A stretch of 64,000 nt of DNA, taken from the NCBI GenBank assembly GCA_030568195.1, contig JAJLTO010000003.1, forward strand, positions 1,659,720 through 1,723,719, written 5' to 3'. The notes under the pieces are model-generated. The model saw only the letters and a program-made list of their open reading frames with translations, ran no database searches and was not told the origin of the DNA. The position numbers were made by a program, and so were the translations under genes. Shown piece after piece: positions 37,970-50,500 of the stretch. Within the stretch, counting starts at the first letter, position 1. Each line of letters begins with the position of its first letter. The stretch is from Dipodascopsis uninucleata var. uninucleata. Its lineage: Eukaryota; Ascomycota; Lipomycetes; Lipomycetales; Lipomycetaceae.

Positions 37970-39084
37970 TTAAATAATTTGATGCCTTCTTTCAGTTGCA
38001 TCTTTAAAAGCGCTTTGTACCTCAGAGTTTGATCGAAGCTTCTGCTTTACAAGATACGACTGCAACTTTGATTCTAATATATCTTCGCTGATTGAAGATT
38101 TGCTTTTGGTGGTTTTGTGAGGCGTGTTAGTTATAAAAGGATGCATGGAAGACAGATATGCTCTTGATACTTCTGCATCCAGAGTTTTACCGACCATTGA
38201 AATCCTAGATATCATTGACTTCATGACTATCTGTTGCTCTTCACAAAGCCGCGAATTTGCCAAGCTATTATCAGAAAATAAGAGCGGTCCAAGCTGAGCA
38301 GCAGCAATTGAAGCAAGAATGGTAAATTGCCTGCAAAGAGAAACAAGATCCTCTATACGGTAAGGGAAACTAACATACGACTGGAGATATTCTTGTATGC
38401 CTGATCTTGTAATCAAAAATGTCTCCAAAAACAACTCTGATATTAACAGGTAATAACGCCACTAATATGGAATGTGAGTATTATCATCACATCAAAGCGA
38501 AATATAATAAACGTAAAGACTGTACTTACATAGCTTCCTCTGGCGTCTTGAAATATATGAAGAACTATAATGATAAATAGACTGACTACGTAATGCGGCA
38601 AAGAACGTCCAAATCCACGAACTATTATATCATATTCCGTTTTGCAATCGTGCCACGAAATCACATTTGCTCCAAATCTATCATAACCAAACTTCTTGAC
38701 AGGATTCGTAAGTATATCATATGCTTGCTTTAATGCTATGAATACTTCTTCATTACCACTTTCTTTGTCAGGATGATACAGCACCGATAAACTTCTGAAC
38801 TGGCGCTTTAAAGCCTTTGTATCAGCATTTAAAGGCACATTTAATAAATTATAAAAGTTAGTTACACGTAGTTCAGAGATAGAGTTATATACAGAGTATG
38901 TCAGGTATACAGCAATCACTATGCTGTACGTGATTTTGCGATCTCTTATAAACTGAGAACTACCAGGTCTAGGTCCTCTATTTTCACCATATGCTATCTT
39001 ATAATATATTGACTGTAAAGCTGAAGTTGCTGCCTTCGGCAGAACTAACCAGGCAGCGTAATTAGATATCTGTCCTGTCGACAT
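37970..39084 (-). CDS. Membrane-anchored J-domain co-chaperone (ER type)
   Basis: Hsp70 co-chaperone, two exons 39084-38530 and 38434-37970, total 339 residues. A transmembrane segment near residues 52-72 (ITYSIVIAVYLTYSVYNSI) is followed directly by the J domain: NFYNLLNVPLNADTKALKRQ, the catalytic HPD in YHPDKES, and FIALKQAYDILTNPVKKFGY. After the J domain comes a second hydrophobic segment (HYVVSLFIIIVLHIF). The second exon adds a hydrophilic tail with a Lys/Ser-rich stretch. The layout, TM then J domain then TM, resembles fungal ER proteins related to Erj5, though the J domain topology (lumen or cytosol) cannot be decided from sequence alone. Confidence 0.75.
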
Positions 39085-39374
39085 GATCTTTGACTTAAGC
39101 AGGGTCTGTCCATACAGTTGCTTATTTCACTAGCGAATATATGAGATAAATGCCTAAACTATTTGTGACTGAGTCACAACATCTACTTTACATTGAACAA
39201 GCATAGATTTTGTGATACAATAACCCAAACCCAAATAACGCCAAGTTATCCTAGCAGGGCTCTTTATCTCTCATCAGTTACGGACTACTCTTGAAAGTAT
39301 TATTTCAGAAACTTTTCCGTTCGTTATTATCTTCAACACATTAATTGAAAGTACCAATATCTCAAGCGTACAAA

Positions 39375-40147
39375 ATGGTAAGCAGAGTGAATATTAGAAT
39401 AGGTTTTATAGAATCATTATCGATTGCTGACGAATACGACCTTATCAGTCCGCCCAAAGCTCTACCGGAATTCAGACACTTCTCGAGGTATGGAAGCTGT
39501 TATTAAGCATCTCAGAGTCTAGAGTATCCTCCCGCGAATGCAAAAGGAATTTGCTCGCTAAATTCGCTATACAATGAGAGCTACTAGTTTAACAATCTGA
39601 ATATTCTATTTATCAATGAAATGAATGAGACTGATGAATATCTAATCTAAATATAGGCTGAGAAAGAAGCCCAAGCTATCGTTCAGAAAGCTAGAGCTTG
39701 TAAGTGGACTGTTTTTTCGCTCGATAATGCATGAGGCAGTCAATCTAACAATATGATATAGACCGTACTCAGAAGTTGAAAGATGCGAGAACTGAGGCTG
39801 CTAAAGAGATCGATGCCTATAAGGCAGCCAAGGAAGAAGAATTTAAGAAGTTCGAGAAAGAGGTATGATGAATTGAGTTCATACAAATATATCGCTGTCT
39901 AGTTTTATAGTAGCTGTCTTTGCTCTTGCCGGCGAGTTTTATCATTATTCAATTCGTTATACTAACTCCCTTACCATATTAGCACTCAAGCTCGAACTCA
40001 AAGGCTGAAGAGGAGGCCAATGCTGGCGTCCAGACCGAATTGGCTCAGATAAAGGAAGCTGCTGCGAAGGCTAAGGACGGTGTTGTTTCGAAGTTGTTGG
40101 AGGCTGTCACAAATCCCAAGCCGGCTCTTCATATCAACGCCCAATAG
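39375..40147 (+). CDS. VMA10: V-type proton ATPase subunit G
   Basis: Peripheral stalk subunit of the vacuolar proton pump. Five coding exons: 39375-39377 (the ATG alone), 39449-39487, 39657-39699, 39762-39862 and 39983-40147, giving 116 residues. The first intron interrupts the gene directly after the start codon. The product reads MSAQSSTGIQTLLEAEKEAQ, then IVQKARAYRTQKLKDARTEA, then EIDAYKAAKEEEFKKFEKEH, the full family signature for subunit G, with a closing VVSKLLEAVTNPKPALH. The length matches yeast Vma10. All introns are GT-AG with fitting phases. No single ORF shows this gene. Confidence 0.95.
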
Positions 40148-40758
40148 ATGATCAGTTATTATAGCTACTAGCCATTTCTCTTTTTTCTAATTTAGAGATT
40201 GCTTGATGGTAGAGGCAGATAGCACCTTTCCTTCGAGCATTATCTTGTTCACCTTAGTACGTACATCTTTTGAGTATACTATAATTGAATTTATTTATGT
40301 AAGATCAGTATTTTTATCGTTAGTAGACTCGCAATGCTGTAGCCTATTTTAAGTTCAGTTTTCTAATATATATTAAAATTCCAACAGATATTTATTTGAT
40401 CATTTATTTATTCAACATAAAGTACATCTAATCTCATAAAGCGCCCTTTAGCCTCATTCAATTTCATTCAGAACGTGTAAATCTAAAAGAATTAACAAAA
40501 AATAATAATTATAAAGAAAAAAAAAATGAAATATATTGTAGACATACATATATGTAAATACATATACATAGTCATTACATATAGATACTCAACCAAACTC
40601 CTACGTAAATTAGAAATCAAGGGCCACCCAAACAACCAGATTTTTGTCTTTCATATTTTCCAAACCTTTTGAGAAAGCACTTCCAAAATTGTGTCCAAAT
40701 ATATCGTTAATAATGTACAGTATTGTCTTGTAGGTAACTTCACGATACCCGTCGGAAA
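40148..40758. other. Intergenic region between convergent genes
   Basis: About 610 bp between the stops of VMA10 and CDC24. AT-rich with A-runs near 40500-40530 and alternating ACATATA repeats near 40540-40570. Holds both 3' ends. No RNA gene seen. Confidence 0.4.
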
Positions 40759-43456
40759 TCAAATGACCCAGACTTCTATAGATCCGTCATCACTAATCGA
40801 GTCCTTAACAACTTCCCAGTCTTCTTCACTTTCTAATAAAATCAAATCGCCGTCTTCGTCCTTGTACTTAAGTTTGTATCGCAACTCTGCGGCTACATTA
40901 GACTCATTCTTACCAATGTCCTCAAAAAATGCAGCATTACAACGACGGAGCTTTCGATCTATTTTGGTTGCAACATCGTCAAATGTTACGCTCGAAGGCA
41001 TGAGCAAAATATAGGAGTCATTCTGAAAGAAAAGCTTTAGCTTAATCGTTTGTGCTTGACCAAGTGAATTAGTAGAAGAAATACGCTCGATAGTAGGAGA
41101 ATACATATTACTTGATGAAAATGATGATGACGAGATAGGCCTGGTCGTATCATTTGTAGTAGACAGACTATAAATAGGTGAAAGTGGGTGTGGGACCGAA
41201 TTTTGGCCATTAAAATCACCATGTGACTCAGAAGTATAGGACCGAAAAGCTTCACTGGAATTAGTACGCCGTCTGTCAAATGACATCAATCTCTTCAAAG
41301 TGGCTTCCCACTGTCGAAGAAGTTCTTCATTTCGAAAGCGCATCGTAAACTTATTCGTATCTGAGTCTCCACGCCAGAATATATTCAAAAGATATATATT
41401 ATTATGTGAAGGATCTATTGGCGAGACAGTTTTCGTAGAAGAGGCCCTGATGTCTGTAATATTGTCTATGTAAATCCGGCCCTCCAAAGTTAATGACCCT
41501 GATCCTGCGCTAGAAAATGAGAATGACGGCTTCTTTACAACAACAGCTGGCAGAATTGTTTTCTTTCTTCTATTAGATACGCTTCCAGGTAAGTTTGTTA
41601 AAGCCATAGACACATTAGAGGATTGGACTGTATTGCTTCCACTAGGCGTCCGCGATGCGAGACTGACAGACGACGAACTTGCTTGGGTAGAAGTACCGAC
41701 ACCGGTGCCACCTCTTATCATATGATTATTTATAGGAGACAAAGGGGGTCCACTTTCCTCTTTGCAGACTATCAAGATATTCTCAAACAAATAAACGTGA
41801 TATTCACGGTCAACATCAGAAATTAGAAATGTCCCATCATGCAATAAACTACCAAAGTTGTCGATATTATGACCCTTCCAATCATCTATTCTTGCACAAA
41901 GAGACATAACGGTTTCCTTATTCTCTGCCTGTCTTTGTGTTTCATTAACACGATCAGTCACACGCTTCATGGCATTGAAACCTTCAACAAGCTCATTGTA
42001 TATTTCGTCACTTTTTGCTGTATATTTAATCAGCTCCTGTTTTTGAATAAAATTAGAACTCTCCTAATATCACACTTTACTATCGCTCATGAAAATTTAC
42101 ACATACCTTCAGCAATAAGGGATATTTGCAAATTCGTTGAATCGGTTTGATAAGAAGTGAAGGAAGCTCAAAAGTTGGCTCGATCATATATTTCAGCTTT
42201 GCAAGTTTAGATACTTCTTGTAGAGCAAGGTTCGAAGCATGTTTCTGTTGGGAAGCATACGTCTCATAAACTGAAAATGAATGCTCCATGTTAACAAACA
42301 AGGAACCAAGATGCTGACTGGCTATAGATAAGCGTGCATTCTTCTCAATTCCAACAAGGAACTTTCTTTGAAAGTCCACTAATGTGTTCAAGTTCGGAAA
42401 TAAGAAGTGAATGGTATCTGCGGAAAGAATTTCTTGGACCTGCAGCTGCTTCATATAAGCCTGTAGCAGCTCCAAGTCTTGAACATATTTTCGCTCTGTA
42501 TGCAGCAACTCATGAACGACCTTGATTCTGTTATCGGTTTGTTTTTCGCCATCATTAGATCCTTCATCTTCGAACGGCACAACATCTTGCTGCAGCTTCA
42601 TATCGGCAGGTTGCAAATCTTCCCAATATTCGAGTACGAGAGTTACTGTTCCAGTAACTTTTAAAAGATCAGTAGTATCATCTGAAAATACATTCATTAT
42701 CGTAAACAAGTTATCATCAGAATAGCCTAGACGAGATTTACATGCCTGAACAAACTCATAAACGCCACGCTTACAAGTTTTGAGATCTTGTTGCGAGGGA
42801 GGATGTGACAAAGGCTCTGGCACAATAAGATCCCGCTGAATATTACTCGCGTTACTTTTATTTAAGCTTTGATTTAGAGCATTAAACAAGACACATAACG
42901 ACGTTCCCTGTCTAAAAAACCTCCACAACTGTGTAACTGGATCTATATCGTTCAAAGCGAATTCACTAGCAACATTCTGCATGTATGCAGTCGATGCAGA
43001 TATATTAGCATCACAATTAGACGCAGATAACAACATAGAGGGTGAATCAGTAGGTGAAGCTAATCTAGCCTGAGATAAATATATAGAGAGTCCAGGCACA
43101 TGATTCAAGCGATAAATAAGCGAAGCCGCGATTTGAAATAAAGATGAGCCCGACTGTACAGGACGGCTTGACGTAGATGACGATGTAATCTGAAGAGGCG
43201 CACTGCCTACCAGAGTACCGTTCAAAGAATTAACGGATGCAACTGAAGAAGATGAAGATGTCGATGCGGTTATTGAAACCGGAAAGGATGTCATTGAAGG
43301 CGATGCTAGGGTGGTTATTGTGGTAGGCTCTAGAGTGTATGATCGCGCCATTGGTGTAGAAACTCCATCAATCGACTTGGTAGATATTGCTCGATATGCT
43401 TGATGATTTGAATAAGAAACTGCACGAGGCCGTTCATCTTGATGAGAAGCCTGCAT
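40759..43456 (-). CDS. CDC24: Rho guanine nucleotide exchange factor Cdc24
   Basis: Activator of the polarity GTPase Cdc42. Two coding exons, 43456-42107 and 42036-40759, give 875 residues. Domains in order: a Ser-rich N-terminus, the CDC24 calponin-homology-like domain near residues 115-265 (LFQIAASLIYRLNHVPGLSI, FRQGTSLCVLFNALNQ), the DH domain near 305-480 (VHELLHTERKYVQDLELLQ, LLIKPIQRICKYPLLL), the PH domain near 490-650, and a C-terminal PB1 domain (IKLKLFFQND, then YKDEDGDLILLESEEDWEV) that binds the scaffold Bem1. A strong 3' splice site lies just upstream of the ATG (branch gctgac, T-tract, atatag at 43490), so either a 5'-UTR intron exists or the protein starts further upstream. Confidence 0.93.
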
Positions 43457-45279
43457 AACTACTGGAGGACGGCGCAGAACTGGTGAAATCTATATATTGC
43501 GAAAAAACAACGCGAAAAAAAACCGTCAGCTATTCAGTTCCAGAAAAAGCTCCAATCTTTAATTTATCCACTTCACCACCAAAACTTCTACTACTGCATA
43601 TTAATCACATTCCCTCTCCCTTGTACTCTTTGATTCTCTCTTTACAAAAAAAGGGAAATTTAGTCTACCAGTGGTATATAATGCATGTAGAAAACCTGCT
43701 AAGAACTTCTATCCATACTATATTCCTCTCTTGTTCTAGTCGTTACTCCTTCACCACAACATTCATCTACTTCTAATCAAATAGCGTTAAATCCTTATTC
43801 ATATCTATTTTGCACACCTACCATACTAAATTATATAGATTTGATTTCAGAGTCAAGAGCGCGTGATTAGTATTATCAATACAGCTCCTTTATTAAATAA
43901 GAAGAAGATCTAAGAAATAAAAGGAACAATACTGCTACTAGTACTCTATATTTAATGAGAGCAGCTCGTTACTATAATCCTAATACCGTCAGAAGCAACG
44001 CTAATACTAACTAAATATTACAGTAATAACAGTACTAGAATATTAAAAAATAATTAATAAAGGAACAAAAAATAAAAGAGAGCAAAAGCCAATAGAAAAT
44101 GTGTAACGAAAGTTACGCTTATAAAACAAGGCTGTCAATGAACGAATATGTAGTAGTAGTAAAGTAGTAGTAGTAATAGCAGTAGTAAATGTGGTGTAGA
44201 CTTCGCTCCATCTTCCGTTTAGGATCACTTTTTCGGACTCTGGATCTAACCACCTCTCCCTATCTACATCCATTAAATCACATTTATGACATCTACAGTC
44301 GTCGCAATTCCTCTTCTACTCTCTGTTCGTCGCAAATTTAATCTTGCAGATATAGTCCCAATGTCATGTGTCTGATACAAATTCCAAACGAAGAGCCTAG
44401 TACCAAGCAGCAGACAGGGGGGAGCTAATACTCAAAACAAGGGGGGCTGGTGCATGTGAGTGAGTATGAACGTGAAGCCTCAAGGCGTCGAAGTAAATTA
44501 AATATAACTATTAGGGTAGCATAATGACATAATAACAACGAGGATATTACCTAAAAGAAGGTCTGTAGTGCGGGCAATTTTTTTGTGCTTCCAAACTTAT
44601 ACAAGCGTTTATCGATTAGACTTCTAGTTTCCTTTGATTACATATTAATTATAGTCTAGCGCGGATCTTACTTTTGTTACCCACTATATTATATTTGTTT
44701 CGAGTAATAGTTACCCTTTTATACTTACCAAGCACTTAATTCATATCACTAGCTATTTTTTTTGTTAGCGGTAAACGAACAGATCAAAAATTGTAGCTGT
44801 CTGGGATGAGGGTATCTTGAAAAGTACCTGAACTAGATACTAATAGTACATACCGGACTATCCATCTAGCTAAGACTTAAATCGGATCGCCTAGGACTGA
44901 AGCATTCGCAATCTTCCTTCCTTTTTTGCTTGATGCAAGATGAAAGAAAGATATTATTAGCTAGCATTAATAACTACTTACTAATAACCATAAGGCATAG
45001 GGAATATGCAATATTACATAAGATAATATAGTTGATTAGTGGGATATAGAGCTTGTCAGTTGAGTACATCTAGTCTAAGCAAAACGAAAATACTTTCTAG
45101 ACCGTGATTAATAACTGTATTCTTATTACTAACTCATGATTTACGAGTCTGAAGCGACTGACGCGTTCTAAATTACCAATTACTTTCAAACATTCGCAAC
45201 AGTAGGGTGATCAGGAAATTGGACGAATAAGTTACTTTAGCCTTGGTGCGAAGATATTGTAAAGTGGCTATCAAGCAAT
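43457..45279. promoter_or_regulatory. Long divergent intergenic region upstream of CDC24
   Basis: About 1.8 kb between the CDC24 start and the coiled-coil gene start. It holds a predicted 5'-UTR intron acceptor for CDC24 (43490), a TAG/TAA-type trinucleotide repeat at 44151-44190, and two G6 runs near 44417 and 44441. ORFs at 43483-43776 and 44043-44273 look random. The size suggests a long, regulated leader for CDC24. Confidence 0.45.
44151..44190. repeat. (TAG/TAA)n trinucleotide repeat
   Basis: Imperfect tandem of TAG and related triplets (tagtagtagtaaagtagtag and onwards), about 13 units. It sits in the long CDC24 upstream region. The complementary strand reads as CTA/TTA repeats. Confidence 0.8.
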
Positions 45280-46762
45280 ATGATACTGTCGGGATTTTCA
45301 GCTTCGCTTCAGGAAGGACTGATAGACTGGGATGACGAATCGAGTGACACGATACATAGCGCAGTAAGTGGATATGACAGCTCCGATATGCAAACTAGTA
45401 TACATGATATAAGAAAGGTAAGTTTTTGAATATGTGAACTAGCTGAGCCAGTATCACAAGAGACTGTCAATGAATGTGAATTTTCTTACACTTTCGAATA
45501 ATTAGGAAATATACATGCTGTCATATAACATAGACTCCTTGAAACGACAACTCTTGTATGAGACTTCCGTTCACAGTGTGTTTATATCAGTGGATCGACT
45601 ATCAGATGACGACTCCCAAAGCCATGAGGACAATATTGAAAATCTTGAAGAGTCAAATAAGGCTATTGATATTACAAAAAATGCCTTGATACAATGTTTT
45701 GAGAGGTTGATAGCAGTACAGAAGATGTTGTTACAGCATTATTACAAGCTTGTGTATGAATCTGCTACAAAGTTTGTCTTGCCTCTTACATCATTTATAG
45801 ATGCATACCAACTGTCTTCTAAGAACATGCAGTATTGTTGTTTTGAAGATCAGGGTATATTTTCCGTAGGTGAGGATGATCTCAGCGTGAACGGTGGAGA
45901 CTTAGAAGATGAGGTGGTACTGTGTTTAAGTCAGACTAAGCTCAGGCTATTTCAAACAGAGCGGATCTATCAAGAAATGACCGATCAACAGGAGCGGCTA
46001 GATCTAGATTTGAAAAACAGTGTGCATGAGAAAGAAATTTTACAGCAGAAATTAGATGATGCGAAAGCAAGCTTAATTGGGGCTAGAAACAAGGCTACCG
46101 ACAGTGGAGAGCCTGCTATAATTGCAGAATCATTTCTAAAGAAAAACAGAGAACTACAGGAAAAAGTAGCGAAATTGGAAAATGCTCTCGTCATACAAGA
46201 GAGCCAACATGCTACAGAGTTTGAAGCAATTTTATTCCAGAATGCCTCACTAAATGAAAAGCTAGCGGCGTTTGAAAGCAAGAGATCAAATAGGTCATCC
46301 GAGAATATTCAATTGGACTTGAATACCACAATTGCTTCTCATATTGATGCAACTATAGATAGGACTAATAATAGCAATCAAACTATCAATCAGTTAAAAT
46401 CGGAATTACCTGGACTTTTAGGAAGCTATCAAAATTTAATGAGCCAGTCGTTTGAGTTTGAGGGGGAAAGATTACGTCTAGAGAGAGAAATAGACGATTT
46501 AAGAGATAAGAATGAAGCATTAGAAAATAAGTTACTTGAAAACAAGATAAACATTCTTACAAATCATGTTTCTACTCGTGAAGAAAATAATGCTTCTAGC
46601 AATGCTGATTTCGAGAGACCGACAATTGCAACACTGCGCAAAGAGTTCAGGAAAATTGTTCTGGACATGCGTAGAGATCATGCAGCAGTATTGAAAGCAG
46701 AGTATGATGAACGAAAGAGACTCGAGAAGATCATACGAGATATGAAGCGAAATTTATCATAA
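45280..46762 (+). CDS. Coiled-coil protein of unknown function
   Basis: Two exons, 45280-45417 and 45506-46762, give 464 residues. The N-terminus is acidic (DWDDESSDTIHSAVSGYDSS) and followed by MLSYNIDSLKRQLLYE. From about residue 185 the protein is a near-continuous coiled coil with heptad-like Leu/Glu/Lys patterning (ENQEL-type segments such as KKNRELQEKVAKLENALV and ERLRLEREIDDLRDKNEALE). The C-terminus is conserved-looking and basic: TLRKEFRKIVLDMRRDHAAV, then ERKRLEKIIRDMKRN. I do not recognise the family. Coiled coils of this shape are common in spindle pole, septin or membrane-tethering proteins, but the sequence alone does not decide. The ATG gives a clean short first exon with a consensus GTAAGT donor. 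Confidence 0.75.
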
Positions 46763-47504
46763 CTCATCTGCTACATGCTCTCAATAGTTCTTCATTGTGA
46801 ATTCATATTTGAGCATAGCCATGTCAAGCGTTCTATACATCCCACATCATTAAAATGACCTAAATTCCAGAGGTGGTACTAACAATCACATGACAGCAGT
46901 GTGCATAGGAAGTACTTTTGTAAATATGGATTAAATATGTACTAATGCAACACTTATGCAATGTAGTCATGGATCCACAACCTCTCTTTTGAGATGACAT
47001 ATAATAAATATCCAAGTAAAATAATATTTATGCTGCTTTAATATTGCTTATCCGAGTATTAGTTATCGTGTTGAATGCAGTGTAGTTGGAGAGTTTATGC
47101 TGTCGTGACTATATCTAGAAACGCATTGACATAAACGGGCAATTGGACATCATGTCAAATTATGGTAAGCAGGAAGCAACAATTATATATCCTATTCTGT
47201 TTTACGAGTAAATTTACACAAACACAGAGTACTAATAGAGAAAACAACAGTTATTAATATCCACAACGGTAACAAAATATAAGAATATTATTTTACAATC
47301 AACCACTAGTTCAATATATAAAGTCTATATTGTTATATCTATGGGAAGTAAAAGAGTTTGAAGATATTACAATAGTTATTCTCTTTCAGCCGAAAGCATT
47401 TCAACTGACCACATACTACGGCTATCACCACAGAAGGCAAAAATCAACATACCTCGAATAGTTATCAATAATAATTTGTATATATAAACAAATAGTTCTT
47501 GGTA
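46763..47504. other. Intergenic region
   Basis: About 740 bp between two plus-strand genes. AT-rich. It should contain the KDM5 promoter. The frame upstream of 47505 is open for two codons only. Nothing else recognised. Confidence 0.4.
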
Positions 47505-50500
47505 ATGTTGTCTAAATCATTCGAAGCTCGGTCCTATCGCGAACCTAGTTCGAAGTCGAACTCAAAGGTTAATAGACGGATTTCTGAAAATAGAGGCGGA
47601 GGTGGATCGAGATCTCGAAAGCAAGGGATTCCGTCGTTAAATTCAAATCAAAACTATTTATACCCTCCATTGAATATGAATTCAGTGGAACATACAATGG
47701 ATATTTCGAAGAAGCCTCAACCAAAAAAAGACAGATTGTTCGGCTTAACAGAAGCGCCAACTTACTATCCTTCAGAGGAAGACTTTAAAGATCCATTCAA
47801 ATATATTTCTAAAATTGCGATAGAGGGTCGGGAATATGGTATAATTAAAGTGGTTCCTCCTGATAGCTGGAGACCGCAGTTTTCGTTAGATTCAAAGGTA
47901 AATTAGATTCATAAATTTAACAATATGTCATACTAACAGAAACAAAACGTATAGCGCTTTTGGTTTAAGTCCAGAAAACAAGAATTAAATTCAGTTGAAG
48001 CTGGGACTAGAGCCAACTTGAATTTTTTGGATCAGTTACATAAGTTTCATAAGCAGCGCGGTGTTATAATCAATAAACTGCCCATAGTAAACAGAAAGCC
48101 ATTGGATCTTTACTTATTAAAAAAGTCAGTTGACCGTGCAAATGGTTTTGACGAAGTATGTAGAAGAAAGCTATGGGCAGAGATCGGAAGAGGACTTGGA
48201 TACAAGGGAAAAATAATGACTTCACTTTCGTCTTCATTGAAGAACGCTTATCAGCGTTACATTTTACCATATGACCAGTACCTTGCAACAGTAAAGCCAG
48301 TATTACAGCAACAGAATGCAGAAAATGGAGGCCCTCCAACACCAATTAAAAGGGTACGGACTCCTTCGGCATCTTCAGTTGAAATACTGAATAGTAGCTC
48401 CGCAACTCCTTTTATACTAGACAAAACCGAGAAAACTGAATATACTAGCAACGATACGATTTCCGAATTGTCGTTAAATGAGGAACTGCGACCTCTAAAT
48501 ATATTATTCGATGAAGGCAGCAACAAAAGCAGTTTCCCGAAGAAATTGACTTATCAGGACGATGGAAAGCGCTCCCCTGACAGGCAACTGAAGAGATTGA
48601 AGATGGATAATGATAGTCTCCAATTTTCTATGATTGCTGGCTCAAATACAGCACTTAATAGGCCAATGGGTATGACTAATAGAATGTCTGATCAAAATAT
48701 TAAAGTAAAGTTACCTGGTGAAAATTGTGAGATTTGTGGTAGAGGCGACGATGCTCTTTCAATGCTTCTTTGTGATGATTGTGATTCTGGCTATCATATG
48801 TACTGTCTAAACCCACCATTGAAATCTATCCCGGATTACGACTGGTATTGCGACAAGTGTCTAATAGGCACGGGTGAATATGGCTTTGAAGATGGACAGG
48901 TTTATAGCTTAAAGCAATTTCAAGATAAAGCAAACAGATTTAAGCAGGAGCACTTTGCTCATATGAAGAGTTCGTCCATTACTGAAGATACTATTGAAAA
49001 AGAATTTTGGAGATTAGTCGAGTCGGTAGACGAAACGGTAGAAGTTGAATATGGGGCGGATATTCATTCGACAATCCATGGATCTGGGTTTCCTACTATT
49101 GAGAAGAATCCTCTGGATTCCTATTCTACTGATCCATGGAACTTGAATATTATGCCATTACATGAAAAATCACTGTTTCGTCATATAAAGACCGATATAT
49201 CTGGGATGACTGTACCTTGGTTGTATGTGGGAATGATGTTTTCGACTTTTTGTTGGCATAATGAAGACCACTATACATATTCAGCGAACTATCAGCATTT
49301 TGGTGCTACAAAAACTTGGTATGGAATTCCTGGAGCAGATGCTGAAAAGTTTGAAGCTGCTATGAGGAATGCTGTTCCAGAATTATTCGAACAGCAACCA
49401 GATTTACTATTTCAACTCGTAACTATGCTAAGTCCAAAAAGACTTTTAGAAAAGAATGTTAGGTGCTATGCGATAGATCAACATCCTGGTGAATTTGTAA
49501 TTACGTTCCCCAAGGCTTATCATGCAGGATTTAACCAGGGTTTTAATTTCAACGAAGCTGTTAACTTTGCACCATCTGATTGGGAGCCGTTTGGGAAAAT
49601 GGGAGTAGACTTATATCAAGACTATAGAAAATTACCAGTGTTTTCTCATGATGAATTACTACTTACGGCTGCAGCAAGAGATTCGTCAATAGAAACAGCG
49701 CTCTGGTTAGGTCCCGCTCTACGATCTATGAAGGATCGAGAGTTAGAGCTACGTGAGTATATTCGCAGTACGAAGCCTGGCATTGCAGAAAGCTTGCTAG
49801 AATCAACAGAGGAATTTCAATGTGCATTTTGTAATGCCTATTGTTACCTCTCGCATTTGTCTTGTGATTGTACTCCAAATGTTGCTTGTTTAAATCATTA
49901 TGAAGAATTATGTGATTGCGATGTTCATTCCAGGAAACTAGAGTTTAGTTTTCCAGATGGCGATTTACAAGAAATAGTCGCGAAAGTAAATAGTAGAGCA
50001 GAACAGCCTCGTATCTGGATTGAAAAGCTACAAAAGATCATTTCCCAAGCTGTTAAGCCATCGATAAAGACCTTGCGATCCCTTCTGTCTGAGAGCGAGA
50101 AGATCTCATACAACATTCCAGAAGCAATTCCTCTCAGAAAGCTTGTGGAGGAGGCAAACGAATGGATCGAGGAAGCACAGTTTATACTTGCAAGAAAACT
50201 TCAAAATCGACGAAAGAATGAGAAGGCATGGCGTCGAGGCAGTTCTAAAATATCAGAACTAGAAGAACGAGATAGAGAACACCGACAACCGGATTATATC
50301 ATGAAACTTCTTTGGCAAGTAGACAAAATGTCTTTTACTGCTCCTGAAATAGACCTCCTCAAAGAAAGAGTTGTGCAGATGGAAGATTTCAGAAATCGTG
50401 CTTCAATACTTATTGAAAATCCTTCTAATGATCTCAATGAGTACATCGAGCTTATAGAAACGGGAAACAGTATGAACATTGACTTCCCAGAATTGACTAA

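Noticed and set aside
44043-44273. Minus-strand ORF upstream of CDC24 as a first coding exon
   Set aside because: No donor in the required phase, and the latter half is repeat-derived (Thr-rich from the TAG repeat).
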